64,000 bases of DNA from Pseudomonadota bacterium (GTDB taxonomy: Bacteria > Pseudomonadota > Gammaproteobacteria > Burkholderiales > Sulfuriferulaceae), in assembly GCA_021801025.1 (NCBI GenBank), contig JAJYYK010000010.1:1-64000 (forward strand), given 5' to 3'. The notes beneath the pieces were generated by a model that saw only the letters and a list, made by a program, of their open reading frames with translations, was not told the DNA's origin and did not search any database. Positions 37,827 to 48,416 of the stretch are shown in pieces. Within the stretch, counting starts at the first letter, position 1. Each line of letters opens with the position of its first letter. The position numbers were made by a program, and so were the translations under genes.

Positions 37827-39152
37827 TTATTTCGGGAAAATTTCTTGCACCACAGCATTGACCTTTCCCTGCGCAAAACGCACCTGAATCGCATCGCCCA
37901 CCTGTAATGCACTTGCATCACGTACAACCTCCCCTGCCATATCAGTAGTTAAACTATAACCACGCGCCAACACCGTCAGAGGATTGAGAGATTCCAGATG
38001 ATTACCTTGATATGCCATACGAGACTTTGCCGATTGGAGGGTATTGTGCATGGCTCGATCAAGCCGGTGACGCAAGGCTTCCAATACCACACGGCTTGTT
38101 TGAGGGCACTGGCGAAGCAAGGCAGTGGTCAACTGTTCAAGATGGAAGCGTTGCCGCTCCAGCGGATGACGCAAAGCCTCACGCAGACGCAAGCCCAATT
38201 GCTGCAGATACGCTTGTTGGGTACGCAATTTTTCACCCGGGTGAACCAAACGGGATTGCAGCAGACGTAAATTTTGTTGATGGTGTTGCAAGCTCCGTTG
38301 AAGCTGCGCCTGAAGACGGTTGTACATCCCATCAAAAATCATGCGCAATTGTTCCTGATGCGTACAGGCCACACTGGCAGCAGCTGTCGGCGTAGGTGCC
38401 CGAAAATCCGCTACAAAATCAGCAATCGTGAAATCGGTTTCATGCCCCACGCCGCTGATGACAGGGATAGGGCTGGCGGCGATAGCGCGCGCCACCCTTT
38501 CATCATTAAACGACCACAGGTCTTCCAGGCTACCACCACCGCGACACAAGATGAGGGTGTCGCATTCCATACGCCGACCTGCGATTTCCAGTGCACTCAC
38601 GATTTGTTCAACGGCACCCTGACCTTGCACCTGACAGGGATAAATGATCACCGGCAAGGCCGGCATCAAGCGGCGCAAGGTACTGAGTACGTCCTGCAAT
38701 GCAGCGCCTTGCGGTGAAGTGACGACGCCAATCTGACGGGGCAATTGAGAAATGGGGCGCTTGCGTGCGTTGTCGAACAAACCTTGTTCGGCCAAGTCTT
38801 GTTTCAGCTGTTCAAACGCCGCAAAAAGCGTACCCGCCCCCGCCAAACGCACATGCTCTACCTGAAGTTGAAACTCTCCCCGCGTTTCAAATAAACCAGC
38901 CGTGGCGCGCACCTCAACGTACAAGCCATTTTTAGGTTGCCAGTCAACGAATTGATTGCGGCTACGGAACATCACACAACGCACCTGTGCCTGAGCATCT
39001 TTCAAAGAAAAATACCAGTGCCCGGATGCAGCCAGGGTGAAGTTGGAAATCTCGCCGGTCACCCAACTAAGCGGAATGACGCTGCTTAAGGTGTGTTGAA
39101 TCAGTCGATTGAAGGCACTCACGCTGTGAATAAGCTCGGATTTGGCAATCAT
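37827..39152 (-). CDS. xseA: Exodeoxyribonuclease VII large subunit
   Basis: Nuclease subunit that degrades single-stranded DNA to oligonucleotides, 441 aa. The OB-fold N-terminus (about 5-100) begins SVSAFNRLIQHTLSS; the catalytic part contains IGVVTSPQGAALQDVLSTLRRR-like sequence, LCRGGGSLEDLWSFNDE and ISGVGHETDFTIADFVADFRAPTPTAAA in order; a coiled-coil tail follows. The ATG at 39152 follows GAGGCAAA and gives the family start; the frame is open 19 codons further up. The small subunit is not nearby. Confidence 0.95.
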   Translation of the reverse strand: MIAKSELIHSVSAFNRLIQHTLSSVIPLSWVTGEISNFTLAASGHWYFSLKDAQAQVRCVMFRSRNQFVDWQPKNGLYVEVRATAGLFETRGEFQLQVEHVRLAGAGTLFAAFEQLKQDLAEQGLFDNARKRPISQLPRQIGVVTSPQGAALQDVLSTLRRLMPALPVIIYPCQVQGQGAVEQIVSALEIAGRRMECDTLILCRGGGSLEDLWSFNDERVARAIAASPIPVISGVGHETDFTIADFVADFRAPTPTAAASVACTHQEQLRMIFDGMYNRLQAQLQRSLQHHQQNLRLLQSRLVHPGEKLRTQQAYLQQLGLRLREALRHPLERQRFHLEQLTTALLRQCPQTSRVVLEALRHRLDRAMHNTLQSAKSRMAYQGNHLESLNPLTVLARGYSLTTDMAGEVVRDASALQVGDAIQVRFAQGKVNAVVQEIFPK

Positions 39153-39463
39153 TTTGCCTCGGCTCTTGACTTTTTCCACAGGGGATGAAAGCGCACACAC
39201 AACAAACAAAAATAATTCATGATGAATATTGACATCCAGATTTAAATAATAACCGATTGTTTTTATTAACTATAATTTAGTGATAAAAAATAGGCGACAA
39301 GAAAAAATGCTTGCGCAGAGGAGACTTGAAGCAAAGTTAAACACTTTATCCACAAAGTTATCCACAGATAATGTGCGTAACTTTAAAATCCCTATACGAC
39401 AGAATGGATTAACCGGCGATCTTCACACTTTGACACAAGAAACACCTCCAAAACACAAACCGT
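39153..39463. other. Gene-free spacer with two DnaA-box consensus sites
   Basis: Between xseA and purT there is no credible gene. Two perfect TTATCCACA nonamers lie in direct repeat at 39346-39354 and 39358-39366, one helical turn apart, followed by GATAATG. The xseA promoter should also lie here. There is no dnaA/dnaN in view and no AT-rich unwinding element beside the boxes, so this is more likely a DnaA-binding regulatory or titration site than the chromosomal origin. Confidence 0.7.
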
Positions 39464-40669
39464 TTACCTCGGGGTTTGGAACAGATGCACCCTGCTGGCT
39501 GCCAATCCCGCCCGTTCACGGGCGATGCCCGTGCTTTCCGCAGTCGCCAGCGCAACCCCCATCCGCCGAGCAGGCAGCGCATTGGGTTTACCGAACAGGC
39601 GCACATCACTGCACGGCACGGCCAATGCTTCTGCAAGACCTTGATAACTTGGGGCATCGGCTGTGATACCACCATAAATGACCGCAGACGCGCCCTGCTC
39701 ACGCAAACGGGTATCCACAGGCAAACCCAATATGGCGCGCGCATGCAATTCAAACTCGTTTTGATACTGGGTACACAGAGTAACCATGCCCGTATCATGC
39801 GGACGCGGCGAAACCTCAGAAAACCACACCTCGTCACCTTTGACAAACAACTCCACACCAAAAATACCATACCCTCCCAAGTTATCCGTGACTTGCTGGG
39901 CGATGTATCGCGCACGCGTCAGGGCTGCGGCTGACATCACTTGCGGTTGCCAGGATTCCACATAATCGCCATTCACTTGACGATGCCCAATGGGCGCACA
40001 AAAAGCGGTGTGGATTTGTCCCTTTTCAGCAAGTGCCCGCACCGTCAGCAAAGTGATTTCAAAATCGAAATCAACGATACCCTCCACGATGACCTCACCG
40101 TAATCAACGCGCGCGGCTTCTGCGGCGTAGTCCCAGGCGATCGGGATGTCTTCCTCCCGGGTGATGCGCGACTGGCCTTTGCCGGAAGAAGACATAACCG
40201 GTTTCACAATGCAGGGCAAGCCAATGTGGGCATGAATGGCATCACGCAAGCTGTCCAGACTGTCTGCAAACCGGTAAGGCGAAGTAGGCAGATGCAGTGT
40301 CTCGGCAGCCAACCGACGAATGCCGGCACGGTTCATGGTCAGGTGCGCAGCACGTGCCGAGGGAATCACCTGGCATAACCCTTCCGATTCGATGGCCAAC
40401 AATTCAGCCGTGGCGATGGCTTCAATTTCCGGCACGATGAGATGCGGCTTTTCCATCTCGACCAGGGCACGCAAAGCATGGGCATCGCTCATATCAATCA
40501 CATGAGCACGATGCGCCACCTGCTGGCCCGGCGCATGGGCATACCTGTCCACCGCAATGGTTTCTACCCCCAGACGTTGCAAGGCGATGATCAGTTCTTT
40601 CCCCAACTCTCCGCTGCCCAGCAGCATCACACGCAACGCGCTGGAAGATAATGGCGTACCGAAGTTCAT
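39464..40669 (-). CDS. purT: Formate-dependent phosphoribosylglycinamide formyltransferase (PurT)
   Basis: Purine synthesis enzyme that formylates GAR using formate and ATP, 401 aa, ATP-grasp fold. [20 protein letters not shown] is the N-terminal dinucleotide-like loop; [13 protein letters not shown] is the ATP-grasp glycine loop; [13 protein letters not shown] is the metal/substrate block. The ATG at 40669 is chosen; a GTG four codons upstream is possible. It is the formate-using alternative to PurN. Confidence 0.96.
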   Translation of the reverse strand: MNFGTPLSSSALRVMLLGSGELGKELIIALQRLGVETIAVDRYAHAPGQQVAHRAHVIDMSDAHALRALVEMEKPHLIVPEIEAIATAELLAIESEGLCQVIPSARAAHLTMNRAGIRRLAAETLHLPTSPYRFADSLDSLRDAIHAHIGLPCIVKPVMSSSGKGQSRITREEDIPIAWDYAAEAARVDYGEVIVEGIVDFDFEITLLTVRALAEKGQIHTAFCAPIGHRQVNGDYVESWQPQVMSAAALTRARYIAQQVTDNLGGYGIFGVELFVKGDEVWFSEVSPRPHDTGMVTLCTQYQNEFELHARAILGLPVDTRLREQGASAVIYGGITADAPSYQGLAEALAVPCSDVRLFGKPNALPARRMGVALATAESTGIARERAGLAASRVHLFQTPR

Positions 40670-40766
40670 GATTAATTCCACTAAAAAAGGTTAGCTCTTG
40701 GGTCACTAGCCTAAAGGCCATGGCTTTCAACCCGGAGAGGCGAAAAAAACTGCAATCCGGCCAAGT

Positions 40767-41978
40767 TTAAAGGATTTGTCCATATTTTGCACCGATGTTA
40801 AGGCCCATCGCCAGCAGCGCACTGCCGTAAGCCGCTTCACTGCATCGCGCGCGCGCAACGGGAATTCCCAAGCGGCGCTGGCGTATGGCTTGCCAGGCAA
40901 GATTACGGCTGCCACCACCGCTGCTTAATATATTGCTGGGTGGCGTGGCGCCGAGCGCAATCAATTGGGCATAACCTTGCTGTTCAATGGCGGCCATGCC
41001 TTCCAGCAAGCCATGCAACCATGACACTGGATCCGCAGGACGCGGGGTTAAGCGCGGTGCAAGCTGCGGGTCGTTAACAGGAAAACGTTCACCGGCATGC
41101 AACAAAGGATAATAATCAAACGGACTGGGTTGCTCAGGCTGAATTTGGGCACTCAGCTGTTCCAGTTCAGCATCGTTAAAATAATGGCGTAGCACTGCAC
41201 CGCCGGTGTTGGATGCGCCGCCGGTGAGCCATAAATTGCCGAATCGGTGGCTATACACGCCGCATTCCGTCGAAAAAACAGGGGTACTGGACAACAGTTT
41301 AATCACCAGCGTGCTGCCCAGTGAGGTAACCGCCATACCGGGCAGGTAGTCTGGGGCGGCCGCAATGAATGCCGCGATGCTGTCTGTGGTGCCGGCACGA
41401 ATTTCGCAGACTGCCGAATACCCCCATTGCCGTGCCCAATCGCTGCGCAATTTGCCCAACAAGCTGCCCGGCGCGACCACCTCCGGCAACAAATCCCGGT
41501 CTTTTGTCGTGTACAAATCCGCATCCCACTGCAGGGTATGCGGATTGAAGCCACTTTTTAAAGCGCTGTGGTAATCGCTGGCAGCTGGCTTGCCGAGCAA
41601 CAAACTGTTGCAATAATCTGTTTGATGCATCAAATAACGCGCACGGTTGTGGGCATCGTGCTGTGTGAGCCAGGACAGTTTCTTTGTGGGATCATGGCTG
41701 AGCGTATGGTTGTATGGCATGATGGGCGTGACCGGTTGCAAGTCAGCATCGGTCAATAGCACGGTGCCGGAAGTGCCATCTACCGCCATACAATCTATTT
41801 GCTGGCGATACGTTTCAGGCACTTGCTGCATCAGGTCCATCAATGCCGCCTGCCAGTGATGGGCTTCCTGCATGGCAGGCGGCCAGTCGATACGGGCAGA
41901 CCAATGTTCAAGCCGTTGTGTATCAATGAGACTGGCACGCACGCCAGAGGTGCCAAAGTCGATGCCGAGAGCGTACAT
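40767..41978 (-). CDS. FGGY-family sugar kinase, D-ribulokinase-like
   Basis: A 403-aa ATP-dependent kinase. The phosphate-1 loop is GIDFGTSGVRASLID, the second conserved block CMAVDGTSGTVLLTD, then AGTTDSIAAF and the adenosine loop SSGGGSRNLAWQAIRQRRLGIPV. It is shorter than xylulokinases (about 480-500 aa) and the GTSGVR start with DGTSGT fits a D-ribulose kinase-type subgroup; that assignment is from memory. The ATG at 41978 gives the family N-terminus; the longer frame to 42044 does not. Divergent from smc by 90 bp. Confidence 0.85.
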   Translation of the reverse strand: MYALGIDFGTSGVRASLIDTQRLEHWSARIDWPPAMQEAHHWQAALMDLMQQVPETYRQQIDCMAVDGTSGTVLLTDADLQPVTPIMPYNHTLSHDPTKKLSWLTQHDAHNRARYLMHQTDYCNSLLLGKPAASDYHSALKSGFNPHTLQWDADLYTTKDRDLLPEVVAPGSLLGKLRSDWARQWGYSAVCEIRAGTTDSIAAFIAAAPDYLPGMAVTSLGSTLVIKLLSSTPVFSTECGVYSHRFGNLWLTGGASNTGGAVLRHYFNDAELEQLSAQIQPEQPSPFDYYPLLHAGERFPVNDPQLAPRLTPRPADPVSWLHGLLEGMAAIEQQGYAQLIALGATPPSNILSSGGGSRNLAWQAIRQRRLGIPVARARCSEAAYGSALLAMGLNIGAKYGQIL

Positions 41979-42068
41979 GGATGAATATGCGGTACAATTA
42001 AAGCTTGTAGTGTAGCAGAACAGTTGCAAAACACACCCTAACAATTGTTTTTACTGATTCTATTCAAC

Positions 42069-45000
42069 GTGCGCCTTATTTCCATCAAATTAGCCGGTTT
42101 CAAATCTTTTGTGGACCCCGTCACGATTCCCGTATCCGGCCAGCTGGTGGGTGTGGTGGGACCGAATGGTTGCGGCAAATCCAATGTGATTGATGCAGTG
42201 CGCTGGGTGTTGGGCGAATCGCAGGCGCGGCATTTGCGCGGCGCGAACATGAGCGATGTGATATTCAATGGTTCTGCCACCCGAAAAGCGATTTCTCGCG
42301 CTTCCGTAGAGTTGGTGTTTGACAACAGTGCAGGCCGCGCACCCAGTGTGTGGGCGCAATACGCCGAAATTTCGGTGAAGCGCGTACTGACGCGCAATGG
42401 GGAATCCAGTTATCACATTAACCAGTCTCAGGTGCGTCGCCGTGATGTGATGGACGTATTTTTAGGCACTGGTTTGGGTGCAAAAACGCCTTACGCCATT
42501 ATCGAACAAGGCATGATTTCTCGCATTATTGAAGCGCGCCCGGAAGAATTGCGTGGTTTTCTGGAAGAAGCAGCAGGGATTTCCCGTTACAAGGAAAGAC
42601 GGCGAGAAACGGAAACTCGGCTGGAACACACTCGGCAAAATCTGCTCCGTCTGGATGACATCCGACGTGCCCTGACAGAGCAAATTGCGCATTTAAGTGC
42701 GCAAGCCGGGCATGCACAAATTTGGCAAGGTTTACAGCAAGACTTGATTCTGGCAAAGCAGTTGCTGTGGCTGTTAAAGCTGCGTGACGCACAGAACAAA
42801 TGCCGTCAATGCAACATGCAGATTCTGCAAATTGAACAACAATTGACTGCCCATGACGACAAGCTGCGCGGACTGGACATTCACCTGCTGGATTTACGCA
42901 CCCGACATGATGCTGCCAGCGATGCGCTCAATCATTCACAAGGCATATTGTTTGCAGCGGTAGCCGAAGTATCACATCTGGAGCAGTCTGTCCGGCATGT
43001 TCAGGACACCCAGTCACGGATCGAACTTCAACTTCGCCAGTTACACACGCAAGTTCTGGAACTGGACGACCAGCTTGCGTCCGCAGAGCTTGAATTAACG
43101 CAACGGCGTACCCGTCTGACTGACATCACGCAAAAATGGATAGCGCGCCAACGGGCTCTGGATACCCACCTCGCCACCCTGCCGCAATACGACGCACACG
43201 CCCGCGAAGCCCGTACCCGTGCATCCGATGCGCAACGTCAATTGGTCATGGCAGAGCAAGCTGTTACCAAAAGCCAGGCCCAATTGCAAGGCACCGAAAA
43301 ATCTGTGCAACAGGTGCGGGCACAAATTACCCGTTTCCAGCAAGAATTTACTCAACTGCCGGTTCAAGATACCGCCGCATTGACAGACATGGGTGAGCAA
43401 TTGGCGGGTTTGTCTGCGGAATGTACGCGCCTGGATGCCGAAATCAGCGTCACAGACAGCCAATTAACCCAATCCATACAACAGCGCAAACTGGTGCAGA
43501 CGAAATGGGAACAGGTAAACCAGCTTTGCCTGCGGCATGAAGGGCAACTGTCTGGCTTGCGCAGTGTGGTCAAGCAGGCCTCCAGCAATCAAACGCTCGA
43601 CCATTGGCTTACGCAGCATGGACTGGGAACAAGCCCCCGTTTGTGGCAAATGGTGGGGGTAGCGGATGGTTGGGAACATGCGCTGGAATTAGCTTTGGGC
43701 GATTGGCTGCAAGCCCTGGTGATCGACAAAGCGCTCATGAATGCAGCATGCGACACGCGACCGGATGGCTTGGTATGGTTAGCGCAGGATGTGCCGTGGG
43801 ATGAGGTGCAGCGATCAGACACACCCGAATCGGGTTTGACACCCCTCGGCAGTAAACTTGAATTCAAGTCGCGCAAAGCTGGCGCCATTTTAGATCACCT
43901 GCTACATGCCTATGCGGCAGAAACACCTGAACAAGCGGAAAAAATTCGTGCCAAACTCCCCCATGGCGCAAAGTGCTACACCCCACAAGGGTATATATTC
44001 ACTCGATATAGCACACAACATCCCTCACGGATAACACATGGGCAAGGTGTGCTGGCACAACAAAAACTCATCCAAAAATTAGAGCATGAACTGGTGCAGG
44101 CACAGGCACAACGATCAGAACTGGGTGAACGGTTGATGCAGATTGATCAACAGATGTCTGCATGGCAGCACCAACTGCAGCATGCGCGTAGCGCCGTGAA
44201 CCGCCTGCGGCAGCACATGCATCAGGAACAATTAACGTGGCAGAAACAAACACAGCAGGCCGAACAAATCGCCGCACGCCGTCACCAACTTATTGCGGAA
44301 CTGGAAAATCTGCAAGCCAATTTAATCAGCGCCCAACAAGAACATCTATATTTAGAAAGCCGCTTACAACAAGAACACAAAAAAACAACACAAGCAAAAC
44401 AAACTTTAAATGTCCTGCGTGATACGCAGCGTGAAAGCGAAACCCATTTGTCCGCCCAGCAGAAAACACAGCATCAATTAGAGCGCGAAGTCCAGGAATT
44501 GCATTACACACTGCGTCTGGAGCAGGCGGGTACCGAAACGCAAGTACAAAGTTTACAGCAACTCAATGAACGCAAAGCGAAGTTAACAGCGCAATTGACA
44601 GCCCTGAAAACAGAATTGACGGCCCTGGACCAGGACACGCCTGCAACACAACTGGCTGCGGCAGTGACAACGCGGCATGAGGCAGAAAAAGATTTGGCGG
44701 TGCGGCGCACAGAACTGGACAGCACCCGACAAGTTATGCGCGAGTTGGAAGAGCAACACCTGTCCCTGCAACATGCCATCGCACCGTTAAACAAGCAAGC
44801 AGAGGGCTTGCGGCTGATGCAGCAGGAAGCCAATTTGCTGGCAGCACAATGTCAGGAACAGCTTAACGCTCTGCAAGCCAATGAAGCGGAACTGGAAACT
44901 CGCTTGCCAACTGCGCGAATGACCCAGCTTAACCAGGATATTAAACAATTGAATACCGACATTGCGGCACTGGGGGCGGTAAATTTACTGGCATTGGAAG

Positions 45001-45584
45001 AGCTGGACCGGGCGCAGGAACGTGAGCGCTATCTCAACACGCAAACACTGGATCTGGAAACAGCCATCGCCACGTTACAACAGGCGATGCAGAGTATGGA
45101 TGAAGATACACGCACCTTATTTAAAGCCACCTTTGATCAGGTCAATGCATCCATGGCGGAATTATTTGGCACTTTATTTGGCGGTGGACAGGCCGCTTTG
45201 GTACTCACCGACAATGAATGGCTGGATGCAGGGGTACAGGTGATCGCTCAACCACCCGGCAAAAAGAACAGCTCTATCCAGTTACTTTCTGGCGGCGAAA
45301 AAACATTAACCGCCCTGGCCTTGATATTCGCTTTATTCAAACTGACCCCAGCGCCGTTTTGCATGCTGGATGAAGTCGATGCACCGCTGGATGACAGCAA
45401 TACCGAGCGTTATGTCAGGCTGGTACGAGAAATGTCGGACAGCGTGCAGTTCCTATTTATTACGCACAACCGCATGACCATGGAAGCTGCTGGACAGCTG
45501 ATTGGGGTTACCATGCAGGAAGCAGGTGTATCACGCATTGTTTCAGTAGATTTGGAACAAGCGGCACAAATGAATGGTACATAA
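42069..45584 (+). CDS. smc: Chromosome segregation protein SMC
   Basis: Condensin ATPase that organises and separates chromosomes; 1171 aa. N-terminal Walker A GPNGCGKSN at residues 31-39 followed by the Q-loop region; long coiled coil; hinge at about 500-660 (PRLWQMVGVADGWEHALELALGDW start); second coiled coil; C-terminal signature LSGGEKTLTALAL, Walker B FCMLDEVDAPLDD and the switch His in FITHN. The start is taken at GTG 42069, giving RLISIKLAGFKSFVDP as in other SMCs; a TTG at 42045 is open in frame. scpA/scpB are not adjacent. Confidence 0.95.
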   Translation: MRLISIKLAGFKSFVDPVTIPVSGQLVGVVGPNGCGKSNVIDAVRWVLGESQARHLRGANMSDVIFNGSATRKAISRASVELVFDNSAGRAPSVWAQYAEISVKRVLTRNGESSYHINQSQVRRRDVMDVFLGTGLGAKTPYAIIEQGMISRIIEARPEELRGFLEEAAGISRYKERRRETETRLEHTRQNLLRLDDIRRALTEQIAHLSAQAGHAQIWQGLQQDLILAKQLLWLLKLRDAQNKCRQCNMQILQIEQQLTAHDDKLRGLDIHLLDLRTRHDAASDALNHSQGILFAAVAEVSHLEQSVRHVQDTQSRIELQLRQLHTQVLELDDQLASAELELTQRRTRLTDITQKWIARQRALDTHLATLPQYDAHAREARTRASDAQRQLVMAEQAVTKSQAQLQGTEKSVQQVRAQITRFQQEFTQLPVQDTAALTDMGEQLAGLSAECTRLDAEISVTDSQLTQSIQQRKLVQTKWEQVNQLCLRHEGQLSGLRSVVKQASSNQTLDHWLTQHGLGTSPRLWQMVGVADGWEHALELALGDWLQALVIDKALMNAACDTRPDGLVWLAQDVPWDEVQRSDTPESGLTPLGSKLEFKSRKAGAILDHLLHAYAAETPEQAEKIRAKLPHGAKCYTPQGYIFTRYSTQHPSRITHGQGVLAQQKLIQKLEHELVQAQAQRSELGERLMQIDQQMSAWQHQLQHARSAVNRLRQHMHQEQLTWQKQTQQAEQIAARRHQLIAELENLQANLISAQQEHLYLESRLQQEHKKTTQAKQTLNVLRDTQRESETHLSAQQKTQHQLEREVQELHYTLRLEQAGTETQVQSLQQLNERKAKLTAQLTALKTELTALDQDTPATQLAAAVTTRHEAEKDLAVRRTELDSTRQVMRELEEQHLSLQHAIAPLNKQAEGLRLMQQEANLLAAQCQEQLNALQANEAELETRLPTARMTQLNQDIKQLNTDIAALGAVNLLALEELDRAQERERYLNTQTLDLETAIATLQQAMQSMDEDTRTLFKATFDQVNASMAELFGTLFGGGQAALVLTDNEWLDAGVQVIAQPPGKKNSSIQLLSGGEKTLTALALIFALFKLTPAPFCMLDEVDAPLDDSNTERYVRLVREMSDSVQFLFITHNRMTMEAAGQLIGVTMQEAGVSRIVSVDLEQAAQMNGT

Positions 45585-45801
45585 GTAAAACATCATTCAG
45601 CCCATGTTGCGACATGGATTCAACCTTACTTATTGAGAAATCCATACCCTGACTCGAACACACAAACTACAATATGTTAGAATAGACACTTTGCACTTTG
45701 TTCTAAATGTTGCATGCAAATCTTGTTACAACGAAACCTTGCGAGGCTAAAAAAATCAGTAAAACTCAAAAAAATCTACCTCTAAAAACAGGGTCGTACT
45801 G

Positions 45802-48258
45802 ATGGAAGTTCAAATTAATTTAGAGTTTCTTGAAGAAGCATTAAACGAGCATGCCATCGTGAGCATGACTGATGCCGCTGGAAACATCATCTATGCCAAT
45901 CAAAAATTTCTTGATATTTCTGGTTATACCTTATCTGAGTTAATCGGTAAAAATCATCGCATATTGAAATCCAGCATTCATTCGTCTTTGTTCTATCAGG
46001 AAATGTGGAACACGCTATTAAGCGGTAAAACCTGGTTTGGGGATTTGAGTAACCAACACAAGAACGGTGATATTTATTGGATGCGTGTCTCGATTAAGCC
46101 CATGCTGAATCAGGAAGGCTTGCCCATCCAATACCTGTCCATTCGCACCGACATTACCGGTCAAAAATTACTCTCGACGGAATTAAACAAACGAAAAGAA
46201 GAACTTGAAACCCTCTACCACACTACCAGAGACGGTATTGCGCTCCTGGATTTGGATTCCAAATTTCTGGCGGTCAATCCTGCTTATGAACGTATGACGG
46301 GCTATTCCCGAGCAGAATTACTTAAAACCACATGCATCGCCCTGAGTGCACCAGAGGAGGTGCTGAGATCGACATCGGTGTTAAAACGGGTTTTGGCGAC
46401 AGGCTATGTCGAAAATCATGAAAAAACCTGTATCACCAAGAACGGTCAGCACATCCATGTCAGCACATCTATCGCCTTACTGCCCAACCAGCAACGCATT
46501 TTAATCAATACCAGAGAAATCACCGAAAAACGAAAACTGGAGCATGCGCTTTCCCTGGCCAAAGAACGCGCAGAAATGACACTGGCATCCATAGGCGATG
46601 CAGTAATTACCACAGACGCAGCAGGGCTGATTACATTTCTGAATCGGGATGCCGTCAATTTTACAGGCTGGGCGCTCAATGATGCGCTGGGCAAGCCATT
46701 GTCTGAAGTTTTCAATATTGTGAATGAAAATACTCGCAAAAAAGTGGTCAGCCCAGTTGATGAGGTATTGCGTAACGGAAAAACCGTCATGTTAACCGGT
46801 CAAACCCTGCTGATTTCACAAAATGGCACGGAATACAATATTGAAGACTCGGCAGCGCCTATTTTCCTCCCCGATGGTACATTGATAGGCTGTGTACTGG
46901 TATTTTACAATGTCACAGAAAAATACCGGTTGCAAAATACCATGCGCTGGCAAGCAGCACATGACCCCCTCACCAACCTTCCCAACCGCATCTTGCTGAC
47001 AGATAGTTTTAATCGTTCAATCGCCCACGCACAACGGCAACAAAAACTGTTGGCCGTGTGCATGATTGATCTGGATGAATTCAAACCCGTGAACGATCAA
47101 TACGGGCATGATGTGGGGGATTTGCTGCTGATCGAAGCAGCCAAACGTTTAAACGATGTGATTCGTAGCGAAGACACAGCCGCACGTTTGGGCGGTGATG
47201 AATTTGTATTGCTGTTGAGTGATATCGCCGATGTGGATGAACTGCAGGTCATTATGGAACGTTTGCTCACCGCACTCGCGACACCTTACGTCATCGATAA
47301 AAAACATATTACGCTCTCCGCCAGCATCGGCAGCGTGTTATATCCGCTGGATGATGCGGATGCGGACACACTGCTGCGCCACGCTGATCAGGCCATGTAT
47401 CAAGCCAAACAACATGGACGTAACCAGCACCAGATGTTTGATGTGTCATTGGACACACAAATCATCGCCAGGCACAAGACCATCAAAGAGGTAAAAAAAG
47501 CCCTGCACGACAATGAACTGATGTTGTATTACCAACCTAAAGTCAACATGAGGACTGGGGTCATCACGGGCATGGAAGCTTTATTGCGTTGGCAACACCC
47601 CACGCAAGGCCTGATTCCTCCATTAGATTTCCTGCCCCAGGTAGAAAAAGCTGACCTGATTATTGATATTGGGATTTGGGTAATGGATCAAGCGATGCAA
47701 CAAATTTCCGCATGGCATAAAGCAGGCAAATCGTGGGTAGTCAGTGTGAATATTGCAGCACTGCATTTTCAGAATGGTGATTTTTCGCAACATCTTAAAG
47801 ACACATTGGCCCGTTATCCCGATGTACCGTCTCATTTGCTTGAAATCGAAATATTGGAATCCGTTGCCCTGGGTGATATCAACCAGATCAATCAATTGAT
47901 ATGCGATTGTCAGGCGCTGGGAGTAAGTTTCTCTCTGGATGACTTTGGAACGGGTTACTCCTCCCTGAGTTATTTAAAACGTCTGCCGGCTGAAACCATT
48001 AAAATCGACCAATCCTTTGTACATGACATCCCGGATAACAAAGACGACTTGGCTTTGGTTGAGTCCATTATCGGCATTGGGCGCGTATTTGGTCGAAAAA
48101 TTATTGCAGAAGGCGTAGAAACAGCCGAACAGGGGGTAGCGTTAATGCATCTTGGTTGTGACCTGGCGCAGGGTTACAGTATTGCCAGGCCCATGCCCGC
48201 CGCGCAAGTGCTGGACTGGTCTTTGACATATGTCGCCGACAAGATTTGGGCGGCTTAG
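45802..48258 (+). CDS. PAS-PAS-PAS-GGDEF-EAL cyclic-di-GMP enzyme
   Basis: An 818-aa soluble signalling protein. Three PAS domains (about 10-125, 133-245, 250-375), the first beginning ALNEHAIVSMTDAAGNIIYANQKF; then a GGDEF domain with intact GGDEF at residues 464-468, and an EAL domain with EALLRW starting at residue 592 and DDFGTGYSSLSYLK further on. Both synthase and phosphodiesterase motifs are complete, so either activity is possible. No membrane segment is seen, so the signal is cytoplasmic, perhaps redox or a ligand. It stands alone between smc and hemC; the flagellar operon downstream is a plausible target of c-di-GMP. Confidence 0.94.
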   Translation: MEVQINLEFLEEALNEHAIVSMTDAAGNIIYANQKFLDISGYTLSELIGKNHRILKSSIHSSLFYQEMWNTLLSGKTWFGDLSNQHKNGDIYWMRVSIKPMLNQEGLPIQYLSIRTDITGQKLLSTELNKRKEELETLYHTTRDGIALLDLDSKFLAVNPAYERMTGYSRAELLKTTCIALSAPEEVLRSTSVLKRVLATGYVENHEKTCITKNGQHIHVSTSIALLPNQQRILINTREITEKRKLEHALSLAKERAEMTLASIGDAVITTDAAGLITFLNRDAVNFTGWALNDALGKPLSEVFNIVNENTRKKVVSPVDEVLRNGKTVMLTGQTLLISQNGTEYNIEDSAAPIFLPDGTLIGCVLVFYNVTEKYRLQNTMRWQAAHDPLTNLPNRILLTDSFNRSIAHAQRQQKLLAVCMIDLDEFKPVNDQYGHDVGDLLLIEAAKRLNDVIRSEDTAARLGGDEFVLLLSDIADVDELQVIMERLLTALATPYVIDKKHITLSASIGSVLYPLDDADADTLLRHADQAMYQAKQHGRNQHQMFDVSLDTQIIARHKTIKEVKKALHDNELMLYYQPKVNMRTGVITGMEALLRWQHPTQGLIPPLDFLPQVEKADLIIDIGIWVMDQAMQQISAWHKAGKSWVVSVNIAALHFQNGDFSQHLKDTLARYPDVPSHLLEIEILESVALGDINQINQLICDCQALGVSFSLDDFGTGYSSLSYLKRLPAETIKIDQSFVHDIPDNKDDLALVESIIGIGRVFGRKIIAEGVETAEQGVALMHLGCDLAQGYSIARPMPAAQVLDWSLTYVADKIWAA

Positions 48259-48416
48259 GACTCGTTCATTCCGCCTGTTCGACCTTGTTGCGACAATCTC
48301 ACCCTGTCAGACCCAAATAATTGAGACGATTTTGGACCTGCGCGATCATATGCTAAAGCCTCTCGCATCCATTTTGGGTTAGAATAACATCCATATCCAC
48401 CCACCAATATTTCACT

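Noticed and set aside
39346-39366. Chromosomal replication origin
   Set aside because: Only two DnaA boxes, no dnaA/dnaN/gidA neighbours and no AT-rich unwinding region.
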